Below are positions 7,564 to 15,327 of a stretch of DNA of 22,141 nucleotides, piece by piece. A model generated the notes under the pieces. It was not told the origin of the DNA. It saw nothing but the letters and a program-made list of their open reading frames with translations, and ran no database searches. The position numbers were made by a program, and so were the translations under genes. Origin of the DNA: DATGKK01 sp035294725. Lineage in GTDB: Bacteria > Actinomycetota > Acidimicrobiia > Acidimicrobiales > Bog-793. The DNA lies in contig DATGKK010000073.1 of the NCBI GenBank assembly GCA_035294725.1, positions 1-22,141 of the forward strand, read 5' to 3'. Each line of letters begins with the position of its first letter. The stretch's first letter is position 1.

Positions 7564-9069
7564 ATGGCACCGTCCATGCCGTTCTCCGAGCTCCCCTCGT
7601 TCGACGACAAGTTCGGCCGTGAGGGTCTCACCTTCGACGACGTCCTGCTGATCCCGGCCGCCTCCGAGGTGCTCCCCTCCGAGGCCTCCACCGAGACCTG
7701 CCTCACCCGGCGGGTGAAGCTCGCCATCCCGCTCGTCTCGGCCGCCATGGACACCGTGACCGAGGCGCGCCTTGCGATCGCGATGGCGAGGGCCGGCGGC
7801 ATCGGGGTGATCCACCGCAACCTCTCCATCGAGGACCAGGCGGCCGAGGTCGACAAGGTGAAGCGCTCGGAGTCCGGGATGATCACGAACCCGATCACGA
7901 TCGGCCCGGGTGCCTCGATCGCCGAGGCGATGGAGCTCATGGCCCGGTTCAGAGTCTCCGGCGTCCCGGTCACCGACCCCGTCGGCCACCTCGTCGGGAT
8001 CGTCACCAATCGGGACCTCCGCTTCCTCGACGAGGTCGCCGGCCCGGTCTCCGCGGTGATGACCACCACGGGGCTGGTGACCGCTCCGGTGGGCACCACG
8101 CTCGACGAAGCGAAGGCGATCCTCACCCGCCACCGGATCGAGAAGCTCCCGATCGTCGCGGCTGACGGGACGCTGCACGGCCTCATCACCGTGAAGGACA
8201 TCCAAAAGCGCATCGACTACCCGGATGCGACCAAGGACGACCGCGGCCGGCTCCGCGTCGCCGCGGCCGTCGGGACGGGCCCGGACGCGTTCGACCGGAT
8301 CGCCGCGGTGGTGTCCGCCGGTGCCGACGTCGTCGTCGTCGACACCGCGCACGGCCACGCCCGCTCGGTGATCGAGACGGTGTCGAAGATGCGGGAGAAC
8401 TTCGAGGTCGACATCGTGGCCGGGAACGTCGCCACGGCCGAGGCGACCGTGGCGCTCATCGACGCCGGCGCTGACGCCGTGAAGGTCGGCATCGGGCCCG
8501 GCTCCATCTGCACGACCCGGGTGATCGCCGGCATCGGGGTCCCCCAGATCACGGCCATCTTCGAGTGCGCGAGGGCGGCGCGGCCAAGGGGGGTGCCCGT
8601 CGTGGCGGACGGAGGGGTGCAGTTCTCCGGCGACATCGCGAAGGCGCTGGCGGCCGGCGCCGACACGGTCATGCTCGGGAATGCCCTCGCCGGCGTCGAG
8701 GAGTCCCCGGGCGAGATCGTGGTCCAGCAGGGTGAGCGCTACAAGGAGTACCGGGGCATGGGCTCGCTCGGTGCCATGCAGGGCCGGTCCTTCTCGAAGG
8801 ACCGCTACTTCCAGGGCAGCGTCGAGTCGGGCAAGCTCGTGCCGGAGGGGATCGAAGGCCGCGTTCCCTACAAGGGGCCGATCGGGATCGTGCTGCACCA
8901 GCTCGTCGGCGGGCTGCGCCAGGCCATGGGGTACTGCGGGGCGCGCAGCGTGGCCGACCTCCAGACGAGGGCTCAGTTCATGCGGGTATCGCCGGCCAGC
9001 CTGCGCGAGAGCCACCCGCACGACGTCGTGATCACGAAGGAAGCCCCGAACTACACCTTTGAGCGCTAG
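7564..9069 (+). CDS. guaB: Inosine-5'-monophosphate dehydrogenase
   Basis: This enzyme oxidises IMP to XMP with NAD+, the committed step of guanine nucleotide synthesis in the cytosol. The 501-residue product has the complete layout: an N-terminal barrel start (GLTFDDVLLIPA), two CBS domains inserted at roughly 100-215 (GHLVGIVTNRDLRF and GLITVKDIQKR), and the second barrel half. That half has DVVVVDTAHGHA, the catalytic loop GPGSICTTR with Cys316, and the flap region YRGMGSLGAMQ. The length is normal. ATG at 7564 follows a TACAAT hexamer and has no Shine-Dalgarno sequence. The gene ends tail-to-tail with the ABC permease, both stops lying in a shared CTAG. Confidence 0.98.
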   Translation: MAPSMPFSELPSFDDKFGREGLTFDDVLLIPAASEVLPSEASTETCLTRRVKLAIPLVSAAMDTVTEARLAIAMARAGGIGVIHRNLSIEDQAAEVDKVKRSESGMITNPITIGPGASIAEAMELMARFRVSGVPVTDPVGHLVGIVTNRDLRFLDEVAGPVSAVMTTTGLVTAPVGTTLDEAKAILTRHRIEKLPIVAADGTLHGLITVKDIQKRIDYPDATKDDRGRLRVAAAVGTGPDAFDRIAAVVSAGADVVVVDTAHGHARSVIETVSKMRENFEVDIVAGNVATAEATVALIDAGADAVKVGIGPGSICTTRVIAGIGVPQITAIFECARAARPRGVPVVADGGVQFSGDIAKALAAGADTVMLGNALAGVEESPGEIVVQQGERYKEYRGMGSLGAMQGRSFSKDRYFQGSVESGKLVPEGIEGRVPYKGPIGIVLHQLVGGLRQAMGYCGARSVADLQTRAQFMRVSPASLRESHPHDVVITKEAPNYTFER

Positions 9070-9887
9070 ACGCGGCGCCGGTAGCGTCGCACCGCGAGCG
9101 GGGCGAGCACGACGAGCAGGCCGGCGGACCAGGCGAGCGTCAGCTCGACGTGCCATGCCACGTCGGTCACGCCACCGACCATGAGACCCCGAACGCCGTC
9201 GACGACCTGGCTCACCGGCTGGTAGCTCGCGAACGCCTGGAGCCAGCCGGGCATCGTCGCCACCGGGACGAACGCGCTCGAGGCGAAGGTGAGCGGGAAC
9301 AGCACGGGGAAGGACATCACCTGGGCGGTCTCCGAGTTCGGTGCGCTGAGACCGATCACGGCGAACCCCCAGCTGAGGGCGTAGGCGAACAGCAGCATGA
9401 GGGCGATCCCCGCGAAGAAGCCGGCGGCGCCGGTCGTGACCCGGAAGCCGACGGCGAACCCGACGCCCGAGATGATGGCGGCGACGCCGATGTTGCGCAC
9501 GAGGTCGGCGACGGTCCGGCCCGCGAGCACGGCAGAGCGGGCCATCGGGAGCGACCGGAACCGCTCGATCAAACCCTTTTGCAGGTCCTCGGCGAGGCCG
9601 ATCGAGGTCTGGACGGCGCCGAACGCCATGGTCTGGACGAAGATGCCCGGGATGAGGAAGTTCACGTACCCGCCCGGGGCGTGGATGGCGCCGCCGAAGA
9701 CGTAGCGGAACAGCAGCACGAACATGATCGGCTGCACGCTCGAGAAGAACAGGGCCTCTGGGATCCGTACGAGGCTGATGAGGTTCCTCTCTGCGACGAC
9801 GAGCGTGTCGACGAGGGCTCGCACAGGTGTCACGCGGCCCCGCCCGCCTGCCAGCGCTGTCCGATCCGAGGCCATGACGGCGGTCAC
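9066..9887 (-). CDS. ABC-2 type exporter permease, DrrB-like
   Basis: This is the membrane-spanning half of an ABC exporter. The 273-residue product has the ABC-2 family layout. It starts with a cytosolic N-terminus (VVAERNLISLVRIPEALFFSSVQPIMFVLLF), followed by about six membrane segments. The GLAEDLQKGLIERFRSLPMARS region between spans 2 and 3 is characteristic of drug-resistance permeases. The protein ends in a basic tail. GTG at 9887 overlaps the ATPase stop in a GTGA, so the two are translationally coupled. ATG at 9875 is an alternative. The stop shares a CTAG with the guaB stop. The cargo is unknown; DrrAB homologues export antibiotics or lipids. Confidence 0.93.
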   Translation of the reverse strand: MTAVMASDRTALAGGRGRVTPVRALVDTLVVAERNLISLVRIPEALFFSSVQPIMFVLLFRYVFGGAIHAPGGYVNFLIPGIFVQTMAFGAVQTSIGLAEDLQKGLIERFRSLPMARSAVLAGRTVADLVRNIGVAAIISGVGFAVGFRVTTGAAGFFAGIALMLLFAYALSWGFAVIGLSAPNSETAQVMSFPVLFPLTFASSAFVPVATMPGWLQAFASYQPVSQVVDGVRGLMVGGVTDVAWHVELTLAWSAGLLVVLAPLAVRRYRRRV

Positions 9888-10834
9888 TGCGGGGAATCCT
9901 CTGCGACGTGGCCGGTGAGAGCGAGGAAGACGTCGTCGAGGCTCGGCTCGCGGACGGTGAGGCCGGCAGGGGTGAGACCGACCGAATCGAGGACCCGCAG
10001 CGCGTCGACGACGCCCTGAGGCCCCTCGTCGAGGGGAACCTCGACCGTGCTCGCCCGTCGGGTCGCCCCCCGGCCGAGCTGCTCGACGAGCGCTGCGTGG
10101 GCCTTCTCCGCGAGCTCCTCGGCACCGAGGTCGAGGTCGAGCACGCTCCGTCCGAGCTGGGCCTTCAGCTCGCTCGAGGTGCCCTCGGCGATGACCCTCC
10201 CGTGGTCGATCACGATGAGCCGGTCGGCGAGGCGGTCCGCCTCCTCGAGGTACTGCGTCGTGAGCAGGACGGTCGTTCCGTCCCTCACGAGCTCGGCGAT
10301 GACGGACCACAGCGAGACCCGGCTGAACGGGTCGAGCCCGGTCGTGGGCTCGTCGAGGAAGAGCACGGGCGGGCGGTCCACGAGCGCCGCGGCCAGGTCG
10401 AGCCGGCGTCGCATCCCTCCCGAGTAGGTCTTCACGGAGCGGCCGGCGGCGTCGGAGAGCTCGAACTGGGCGAGCAGCTCCCGCGCCCGCGCCGTCGCTG
10501 CACGGCGGGGCAGGTGGGTGAGCTGGCCGATCATTCGCAGGTTCTCGAGACCGCTCAGGTTCTCGTCGACCGCCGCGTACTGCCCGGCGAGACCGATCAC
10601 CCTGCGCACCTGTGCCGGCTGCCGGCGCACGTCGTAGCCGAGGATCGAGGCGGACCCGCCGTCGGGAGGCAGGATGGTGGTGAGGATCCGCACGGCCGTC
10701 GTCTTGCCGGCCCCGTTCGGGCCGAGCATGCCGAACACCGTGCCGGCCTCGACGCCGAACGACACGCCGTCGAGCGCGCGCACCCCGCCCTTGAAGGTCT
10801 TCTGGAGGTTCTCCGCCTCGATCGCCCCGGCCAC
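9884..10834 (-). CDS. ABC exporter ATPase, DrrA-like
   Basis: This is the nucleotide-binding subunit that powers the coupled DrrB-like permease. The 316-residue product has Walker A GPNGAGKTT (38-46), a Q-loop around LAGQYAAVDENLSG, the signature YSGGMRRRLDLA (137-148), Walker B VLFLDEPTTGLD (157-168) and the switch segment TTQYLEEADRLADR. The C-terminal 90 residues or so match the extension of the daunorubicin-resistance ATPase family (REPSLDDVFLALTGH). GTG at 10834 is chosen because TACAAC lies six bases upstream. GTG at 10840 is in frame and equally possible if the gene is read from the upstream oxidoreductase transcript. The two genes are only 6-12 bp apart on the same strand. Confidence 0.95.
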   Translation of the reverse strand: MAGAIEAENLQKTFKGGVRALDGVSFGVEAGTVFGMLGPNGAGKTTAVRILTTILPPDGGSASILGYDVRRQPAQVRRVIGLAGQYAAVDENLSGLENLRMIGQLTHLPRRAATARARELLAQFELSDAAGRSVKTYSGGMRRRLDLAAALVDRPPVLFLDEPTTGLDPFSRVSLWSVIAELVRDGTTVLLTTQYLEEADRLADRLIVIDHGRVIAEGTSSELKAQLGRSVLDLDLGAEELAEKAHAALVEQLGRGATRRASTVEVPLDEGPQGVVDALRVLDSVGLTPAGLTVREPSLDDVFLALTGHVAEDSPQ

Positions 10835-10840
10835 CGTCAC

Positions 10841-10846
10841 GTTGTA
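10841..10846 (-). promoter_or_regulatory. Candidate internal -10 element for DrrA-like gene
   Basis: On the minus strand TACAAC directly follows the TAG stop of the oxidoreductase and lies six bases before GTG at 10834. It would allow separate, leaderless expression of the exporter genes. It is close enough to the upstream gene that co-transcription is also possible. Confidence 0.4.
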
Positions 10847-11935
10847 CTACCCGGACGGGCGCGAGCCGGCCGCCGGGATGACGGGGCTGCCGCCCGAGGC
10901 GGCGGATCGGTACCACGCGTCGACGACATCGTGGGCGGCGAGTGCCTCGCCGAGCGACGGCTCGGGGACGGCGCCCTCGAGCACCGCGTCCACGAAACGC
11001 CGGTTCTCCTCGACGTAGGGGCGGACGGCGAGGCCGATGCGGCCCTCGGGGAGGGAGAGCTCATCGACGTAGGAGGGCGGGTCGCAGCGGTAGGTCGAGC
11101 AGCCCGCCTCGCTCTCGACGGTGATCGGCCCGGTGAAGTCGTCGTCGAAGGTCACGTACCCGTGCTCGAAGAAGACCTCGACCCGGCGGCCCGAGGGGCG
11201 GGAGAGCACCGAGTGCCAGGCGCTCGCCATCGTGACGGTCGCCCCGCTCTCGCAGGTCAGCATGCCGGCTGCCATGTCCTCGATCCCCTCGTGCCCGGCG
11301 AAGTTCGCGGTCGAGCCCGTCACGCAGCTGACCTCGCCAAAGCACCAGCGCACGACGTCGACGTCGTGGATGGCGTGCTCGAGCAGCGTCCCGGAACCGG
11401 CCTCCTCCCGATCCTTGCGCCAGGTCGAGGCGTAGTGACCCTGGATGGGGAAGAACTGGTCGTCGCGCATGGTCGCAACCATGGGGCGGCCGAGCTCGCC
11501 GCTTCGGCAGAGCCGGGCCAGCTCCCTGTAGACGGGCGCCGTCCGGAGCACGAGGCCCGCCTGCGCCGCGATGCCCGCCTCGGCCGCGAGAGCGGCGAGG
11601 GCGGCGGACTCGGCGAGTGAGCGGCCGAGGGGCTTCTCGCAGAACAAGGCGCGCCCCGCGCCGGCTGCGGCAGCGACCGAGGGGAGATGGCCGGCGGTGC
11701 TCGTGCAGACGTAGACGGCGTCGCAGCGACCCGCCACCGCCTCGGGCGACTCGGCCGTCTCGAGGCCGAGGCGATCGGCGAACAGCGCCGAGCGTGCCCG
11801 GTCCCGGTCGTGCACGACCGCGAGGACCGCGTCGGCAAGGCCCTCCCTCGCGAGGGCCGAGAGGGCGATCCCGTGCGCCCAGGCGATCGCCCCGGCGCCG
11901 ACGAACCCGATCCGAAGTCCAGAGTCGCTCGGCAC
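10847..11935 (-). CDS. Gfo/Idh/MocA family NAD(P)-dependent oxidoreductase
   Basis: Enzymes of this family oxidise or reduce sugars, inositols and related polyols with NAD(P); the substrate here cannot be predicted. The 362-residue product begins with a Rossmann fold (LRIGFVGAGAIAWAHG, residues 7-22). It has the conserved FCEKPLG (98-104), whose lysine is usually catalytic, and the C-terminal domain motif GSGTLLEHAIHDVDVVRWCFG, whose His/Asp residues line the active site. GTG at 11935 aligns with the family start and has CAGACT six bases upstream. The open frame extends further upstream as low-complexity sequence overlapping the ppk2 start, so the longer form is unlikely. It is divergent from the PPK2 gene and may be co-transcribed with the ABC exporter. 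Confidence 0.93.
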   Translation of the reverse strand: MPSDSGLRIGFVGAGAIAWAHGIALSALAREGLADAVLAVVHDRDRARSALFADRLGLETAESPEAVAGRCDAVYVCTSTAGHLPSVAAAAGAGRALFCEKPLGRSLAESAALAALAAEAGIAAQAGLVLRTAPVYRELARLCRSGELGRPMVATMRDDQFFPIQGHYASTWRKDREEAGSGTLLEHAIHDVDVVRWCFGEVSCVTGSTANFAGHEGIEDMAAGMLTCESGATVTMASAWHSVLSRPSGRRVEVFFEHGYVTFDDDFTGPITVESEAGCSTYRCDPPSYVDELSLPEGRIGLAVRPYVEENRRFVDAVLEGAVPEPSLGEALAAHDVVDAWYRSAASGGSPVIPAAGSRPSG

Positions 11936-11941
11936 CGGCCG

Positions 11942-11947
11942 AGTCTG
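11942..11947 (-). promoter_or_regulatory. Candidate -10 element for leaderless oxidoreductase
   Basis: CAGACT on the minus strand is followed by exactly six bases and the GTG at 11935. It has the same geometry as the sortase, DUF4129 and DrrA-like starts. The hexamer is weaker than consensus. Confidence 0.3.
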
Positions 11948-12005
11948 GCACGGCCGGGCGGACGGGAGCGGCGGGCCCCCCGGCGGTGTGCTGTTATTGC
12001 GGACG

Positions 12006-12809
12006 ATGCTCCAACAGCTGCGAGTCCGACCGGGTGACCCCGCCAACCTCCTCCTTCGTGACCCGGCGGCCACGCCCGACGCCCCCGGCGGGAAGGAGGC
12101 GACCGAGGCCGCCCTCGAGAGCCAGCTGCTCGAGATCGACGAGCTGCAGGAGCGGCTCTACGCCGAGCGCCGCAGGTCCCTCCTGCTCGTGCTCCAGGGG
12201 ATGGACACCTCTGGCAAAGACGGGACGATCCGGCACGTGATCAAGGGGCTCAACCCGGCCGGCACCCGTGTGGCCGCCTTCAAGGAGCCGAGCGCGGAGG
12301 AGCTCGCACACGACTTCCTCTGGCGGGTGCACCAGCAGGTGCCGCGCAGCGGGGAGGTGGCCGTGTTCAACCGGTCCCACTACGAGGACGTCCTCGCCGT
12401 GCGCGTGAAGCGCCTCGCGCCCGAGGCGGTGTGGCGGATGCGCTACGAGCACATCAACGCCTTCGAGCGGCTCCTCGGCCACAACGGCACGCGGGTCGTG
12501 AAGTGCTTCCTCCACGTCTCGAGCGGCGAGCAGGCCCTCCGGCTCCGAGAGCGCTCCGACGACCCCACGAAGCGGTGGAAGCTGAGCGCCGAGGACGTCG
12601 CCGACCACGGGCGCTACGAGGAGTACCTCGCCGCCTACGCCGAGATGCTCGAGCGCACCTCCACCGACCAGTCGCCCTGGTGGGTCGTCCCGGCCGACCA
12701 CAAGTGGTACCGCAACTGGGCCGTCTCGGAGATCCTGCTCCTGACCTTGCGCGACATGGGGCCCCGCTACCCCGAGCTTCCCCCGCTTCCCGAGGCCGCC
12801 GCTCTCTGA
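12006..12809 (+). CDS. ppk2: Polyphosphate kinase 2 family protein (class III-like)
   Basis: PPK2 enzymes transfer phosphate between inorganic polyphosphate and nucleotides. The 267-residue product shows Walker A GMDTSGKDG (65-73), the lid/Walker B region with FNRSHYEDVL (121-130), KRWKLS (189-194) and the C-terminal DHKWYRNWAVSEILL. The NRSHYEDVL variant resembles class III enzymes, which can phosphorylate both AMP and ADP, but class assignment needs an alignment. ATG at 12006 is chosen. A GTG at 11988 is in frame, but a TGTTAT hexamer at 11992-11997 lies between them and suits transcription starting near the ATG. The gene is monocistronic by position. Confidence 0.94.
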   Translation: MLQQLRVRPGDPANLLLRDPAATPDAPGGKEATEAALESQLLEIDELQERLYAERRRSLLLVLQGMDTSGKDGTIRHVIKGLNPAGTRVAAFKEPSAEELAHDFLWRVHQQVPRSGEVAVFNRSHYEDVLAVRVKRLAPEAVWRMRYEHINAFERLLGHNGTRVVKCFLHVSSGEQALRLRERSDDPTKRWKLSAEDVADHGRYEEYLAAYAEMLERTSTDQSPWWVVPADHKWYRNWAVSEILLLTLRDMGPRYPELPPLPEAAAL

Positions 12810-12983
12810 CGATGAGCTGAGGAGCGCTACGGAGCGAGCCTCGCCGACCAGTTGGAGTCCGCGGAGCTGGACGGGCTCCGGCGGTTTCCCGGCACGGTCT
12901 GGGATGGCATGATGTTCCGGTCGCGGACGTGGCTCGAAGCAGCCGCGATCGCCCGGGGGCAGTTCGATCAAGCGGGGTGGCCC
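12810..12983 (+). other. Gap between ppk2 and NlpC/P60 gene
   Basis: These 174 bases hold no supported gene. The NlpC/P60 frame stays open through most of the gap and includes ATG codons at 12909 and 12912. An extended N-terminus therefore cannot be excluded, but it would place 25 residues ahead of the signal peptide. No clear terminator is seen. Confidence 0.4.
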
Positions 12984-14135
12984 GTGTTCCGTCGGAGAGC
13001 GTTCGTCGTCGTCGCAGTTGCGGTGTTAGCCACTCTCGGTGGCCAGACAACCGCTCTCGGAGCTGAGAGGCCAGCCACTGCCGCCCACCGCCATCCCGGC
13101 CATCCAACCACCACCACGACGACCCTCCCGTCCGTGCCCGGTGCGGCCGAGCCCGTACTGCGGCGGCTCATCGCCGTGAGCGGCGAGATCGCGACCGAGC
13201 AGGCGAGGGTCGGGGCCCTCTCCGAGCAGTACGACGAGGCTCGGGTCCAAGCCGCCGCCGCAGACGCCCGCCAGGCCCGGCTCGACCGGTCGCTCGCGCT
13301 CGAACGTCGGCGTCTTGCAGACGCCAAGCTCCGGCTCAGGGAGGCAGCCATCCAGGCCTACGTCACCGGCCAGGCGACGGCCGTCGACTCGAGCCTGCTC
13401 TCGAACACCCTTGCCGACGGCAGCCTCGTCGACGTCTACGCCTCGGTCGCGACAGGACATGTGAACGCCGCGCTCGTCGCAGTCGCCCATGCGGAGCGGC
13501 GAGCCGAGTCACTCGACCGAAAGGCGCACGCCGCCGCCCGCGAGCGGGCAGCCGCGCTCCGCCTGATCTCGGCATACCGCGCCGATGCCGAGGCCCTCGA
13601 GCACAAGGCGGCGACGGAGCTCGCGGCCATCAGGAGCCGGCTCCTCGCCCTCGTCGGCCCGAGGGAGTTCGCTCGGCTCATGTCGCCCGAGCCCTCGGGG
13701 AGCCCGTACCGCGGCCCGAACCTCGCCGGGTCGTCCCGCGTCAAGGTCGCGAGCCCGCAGCAGGGCCTGGCCGCGGTCGCGGCTGCGAAGCGGTACCTCG
13801 GCGTGCCCTACCTGTGGGGCGGCGCATCGAGAAGAGGTGTCGACTGCTCCGGTCTCGTGATGCTCGCCTGGCGAGCGGCGGGGATCGACCTCGAGCACGC
13901 GGCGACTGCGCAGTGGGAGGAGTCGACGCCGATCCCCGTCACGGCTCTCGAGCCGGGCGACCTGCTCTTCTACCATTTCGCCCACGACGGCAACTACCCG
14001 ATCACCCACGTCGTCATGTACGTCGGGTCAGGGCCGTACGGCCGCGCCACCGTGATCCAGGCAGCGCAACCCGGGACCGCCGTCTCCTACGCCCCGATCT
14101 TCTTCACCGGCTTCGTGAGCGCAGGCCGACCCTGA
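12984..14135 (+). CDS. Secreted NlpC/P60 peptidoglycan endopeptidase
   Basis: This is a probable cell-wall hydrolase that cuts stem peptides of peptidoglycan, similar in layout to actinobacterial RipA/RipB-type proteins. The 383-residue product begins with a signal peptide (RRR followed by a hydrophobic core, cleavage probably near ALGA at 24-27) and a Thr-rich linker. A long Ala/Arg/Glu-rich coiled-coil region follows (roughly 50-230). The C-terminal NlpC/P60 domain has C288 in GVDCSGL and H342 in THVVMYVG. The third polar residue position appears to be Q359 in VIQAA. GTG at 12984 is chosen because the signal peptide starts there and GGGGTGG lies just upstream. The coiled coil probably keeps the enzyme inactive until released. 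Confidence 0.93.
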   Translation: MFRRRAFVVVAVAVLATLGGQTTALGAERPATAAHRHPGHPTTTTTTLPSVPGAAEPVLRRLIAVSGEIATEQARVGALSEQYDEARVQAAAADARQARLDRSLALERRRLADAKLRLREAAIQAYVTGQATAVDSSLLSNTLADGSLVDVYASVATGHVNAALVAVAHAERRAESLDRKAHAAARERAAALRLISAYRADAEALEHKAATELAAIRSRLLALVGPREFARLMSPEPSGSPYRGPNLAGSSRVKVASPQQGLAAVAAAKRYLGVPYLWGGASRRGVDCSGLVMLAWRAAGIDLEHAATAQWEESTPIPVTALEPGDLLFYHFAHDGNYPITHVVMYVGSGPYGRATVIQAAQPGTAVSYAPIFFTGFVSAGRP

Positions 14136-14148
14136 CGGCGGCGCGGCC

Positions 14149-14592
14149 TCACACGATGCAGAGGCGCCGCCCGGTGTCGACGAGCGGGAGGATCTGCCGC
14201 AACGTGGCGCTCGGATGCTCGACGACGACCTCGGCGATCTCGTCCGTGGCGTCCACCATGCTCTGCATCACCGAGACCGACACGAAGACGGCGTCGGCGA
14301 GATCGATGCGGAGGCGGGCCAGACCGCGCTCGGCAAGCAGGTCGAGCAGACTTTGAACCTCGGGCAGGGCGGCGGCATCGATCTCTCCCCGAAGGACGAG
14401 CGTGGCGGTTTGCTGCTCGCGGCAAGGCTCGGTCGCCGACCGGTCGTGCGCATGGGACCACTCGATGCGAGCCGAGTAGCGCTCCCGGTCCTCCTTCGAC
14501 AGCGTGTCCTCGCCGCCGGGCTGGGTCGAAGCGGCGACCTCTTGCCGGTCGACCGGAGCCGTCCGGCGGGAGCCCAAGCTCATTTCCAGCAC
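14149..14592 (-). CDS. STAS domain protein, variant phosphorylation loop
   Basis: STAS proteins of the anti-sigma factor antagonist type bind partner-switching kinases. The 147-residue product has a poorly conserved 60-residue N-terminus and then a STAS domain (62-147) with TATLVLRGEIDAAALPEVQ. The segment RIDLADAVFVSVSVMQSM aligns with the loop that in SpoIIAA reads MDSSGL. Here Asp is replaced by S105 and Gly by V108, while S107 aligns with the phosphorylated serine. It ends in TGRRLCIV. GTG at 14592 (or ATG at 14583) is the start; GAATCT lies seven bases upstream of the GTG. It converges on the NlpC/P60 gene with only 13 bp between. No kinase or sigma factor gene is in the window. Confidence 0.8.
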   Translation of the reverse strand: MLEMSLGSRRTAPVDRQEVAASTQPGGEDTLSKEDRERYSARIEWSHAHDRSATEPCREQQTATLVLRGEIDAAALPEVQSLLDLLAERGLARLRIDLADAVFVSVSVMQSMVDATDEIAEVVVEHPSATLRQILPLVDTGRRLCIV

Positions 14593-14632
14593 AGTTCTTA
14601 GATTCCCCTATCGCGCTGGGCTGAACCCCTCC

Positions 14633-14651
14633 CGGCCGCCACCGGCGGCCG
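14633..14651. promoter_or_regulatory. GC-rich 8-bp inverted repeat in STAS/tag divergent region
   Basis: CGGCCGCC, a three-base spacer, then GGCGGCCG form a perfect 8-bp inverted repeat between the two divergent starts. It could be an operator or a hairpin in the 5' region of either gene. In such GC-rich DNA chance occurrence is not negligible. Confidence 0.3.
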
Positions 14652-14673
14652 CGAGACGTGCCAGGATCGCATG

Positions 14674-15297
14674 ATGACGCAGGACCCGGCCCCGCCCGCC
14701 GACGGCAGGACGAGCCAAGGGGGCAGCCGGGCAGCCACGGCGCCAGGGAGACGCTGCCCGTGGGCAGAGTCGTCTCCGGCGATGGCCGCCTACCACGACC
14801 TCGAGTGGGGCGTGCCGTCACGTGACGACCGGCACCTGTTCGAGATGCTCGTTCTCGAGGGCGCCCAAGCGGGCCTCTCGTGGTCGACGATCCTCGGCAA
14901 GCGAGAGGCCTACCGGCGCGCCTTCGCCGGCTTCGACCCGGTCGCGGTCGCTCGCTTCGGCGAGACCGAGATCGAGCGGCTCCTTGCGGACCCCGGCATC
15001 GTCCGAAACCGCGCCAAGGTGCAGTCCGCAGTGAGCAACGCGGCCCGCTTTCTCGAGGTCGCGGAGACGTCCGGCACCTTCGCGAGTTGGCTCTGGGGCC
15101 TGGCCGGCAGCCGGGTGGTGAACCACCCTTTGAACGCCGACGAGGTCCCCGCCTCGACAGCGCTCTCGGAACGCGTCGCGAAGGAGATGAGAAGGAGGGG
15201 CTTCTCATTCGTCGGTTCGACGATCGCCTACTCCTACCTGCAGTCGGTGGGCATCGTCGACGACCACCTCGTCGGCTGCCCGGCAAAGTTGGGGTGA
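14674..15297 (+). CDS. tag: DNA-3-methyladenine glycosylase I
   Basis: This enzyme removes 3-methyladenine from alkylated DNA to begin base excision repair. The 207-residue product has a 26-residue low-complexity lead and then the full Tag domain. RCPWA, AAYHDLEWGVPSRDDRHLFE and MLVLEGAQAGLSWSTIL contain the E62 that aligns with the active-site glutamate of E. coli Tag. GFSFVGSTIAYSYLQSVGIVDDH closes the domain. The zinc-site residues are all present as C28, H41, H198 and C202. ATG at 14674 has AGGA seven bases upstream and CAGGAT six bases upstream; ATG at 14671 is an alternative. It is convergent with the NatB-like permease gene. Confidence 0.97.
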   Translation: MTQDPAPPADGRTSQGGSRAATAPGRRCPWAESSPAMAAYHDLEWGVPSRDDRHLFEMLVLEGAQAGLSWSTILGKREAYRRAFAGFDPVAVARFGETEIERLLADPGIVRNRAKVQSAVSNAARFLEVAETSGTFASWLWGLAGSRVVNHPLNADEVPASTALSERVAKEMRRRGFSFVGSTIAYSYLQSVGIVDDHLVGCPAKLG

Positions 15298-15327
15298 CCG
15301 AGGGTAGGGCACCCAGCGCGCCCGGTC

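Noticed and set aside
7504..10125. Minus-strand open frame of 873 codons
   Set aside because: It runs antisense through guaB and out of frame through the ABC genes. Its composition is low-complexity Arg/Gly/Asp, typical of a high-GC shadow frame.
15298..15327. Possible terminator between tag and the ABC permease gene
   Set aside because: Only a 4-bp stem can be formed and there is no T run.
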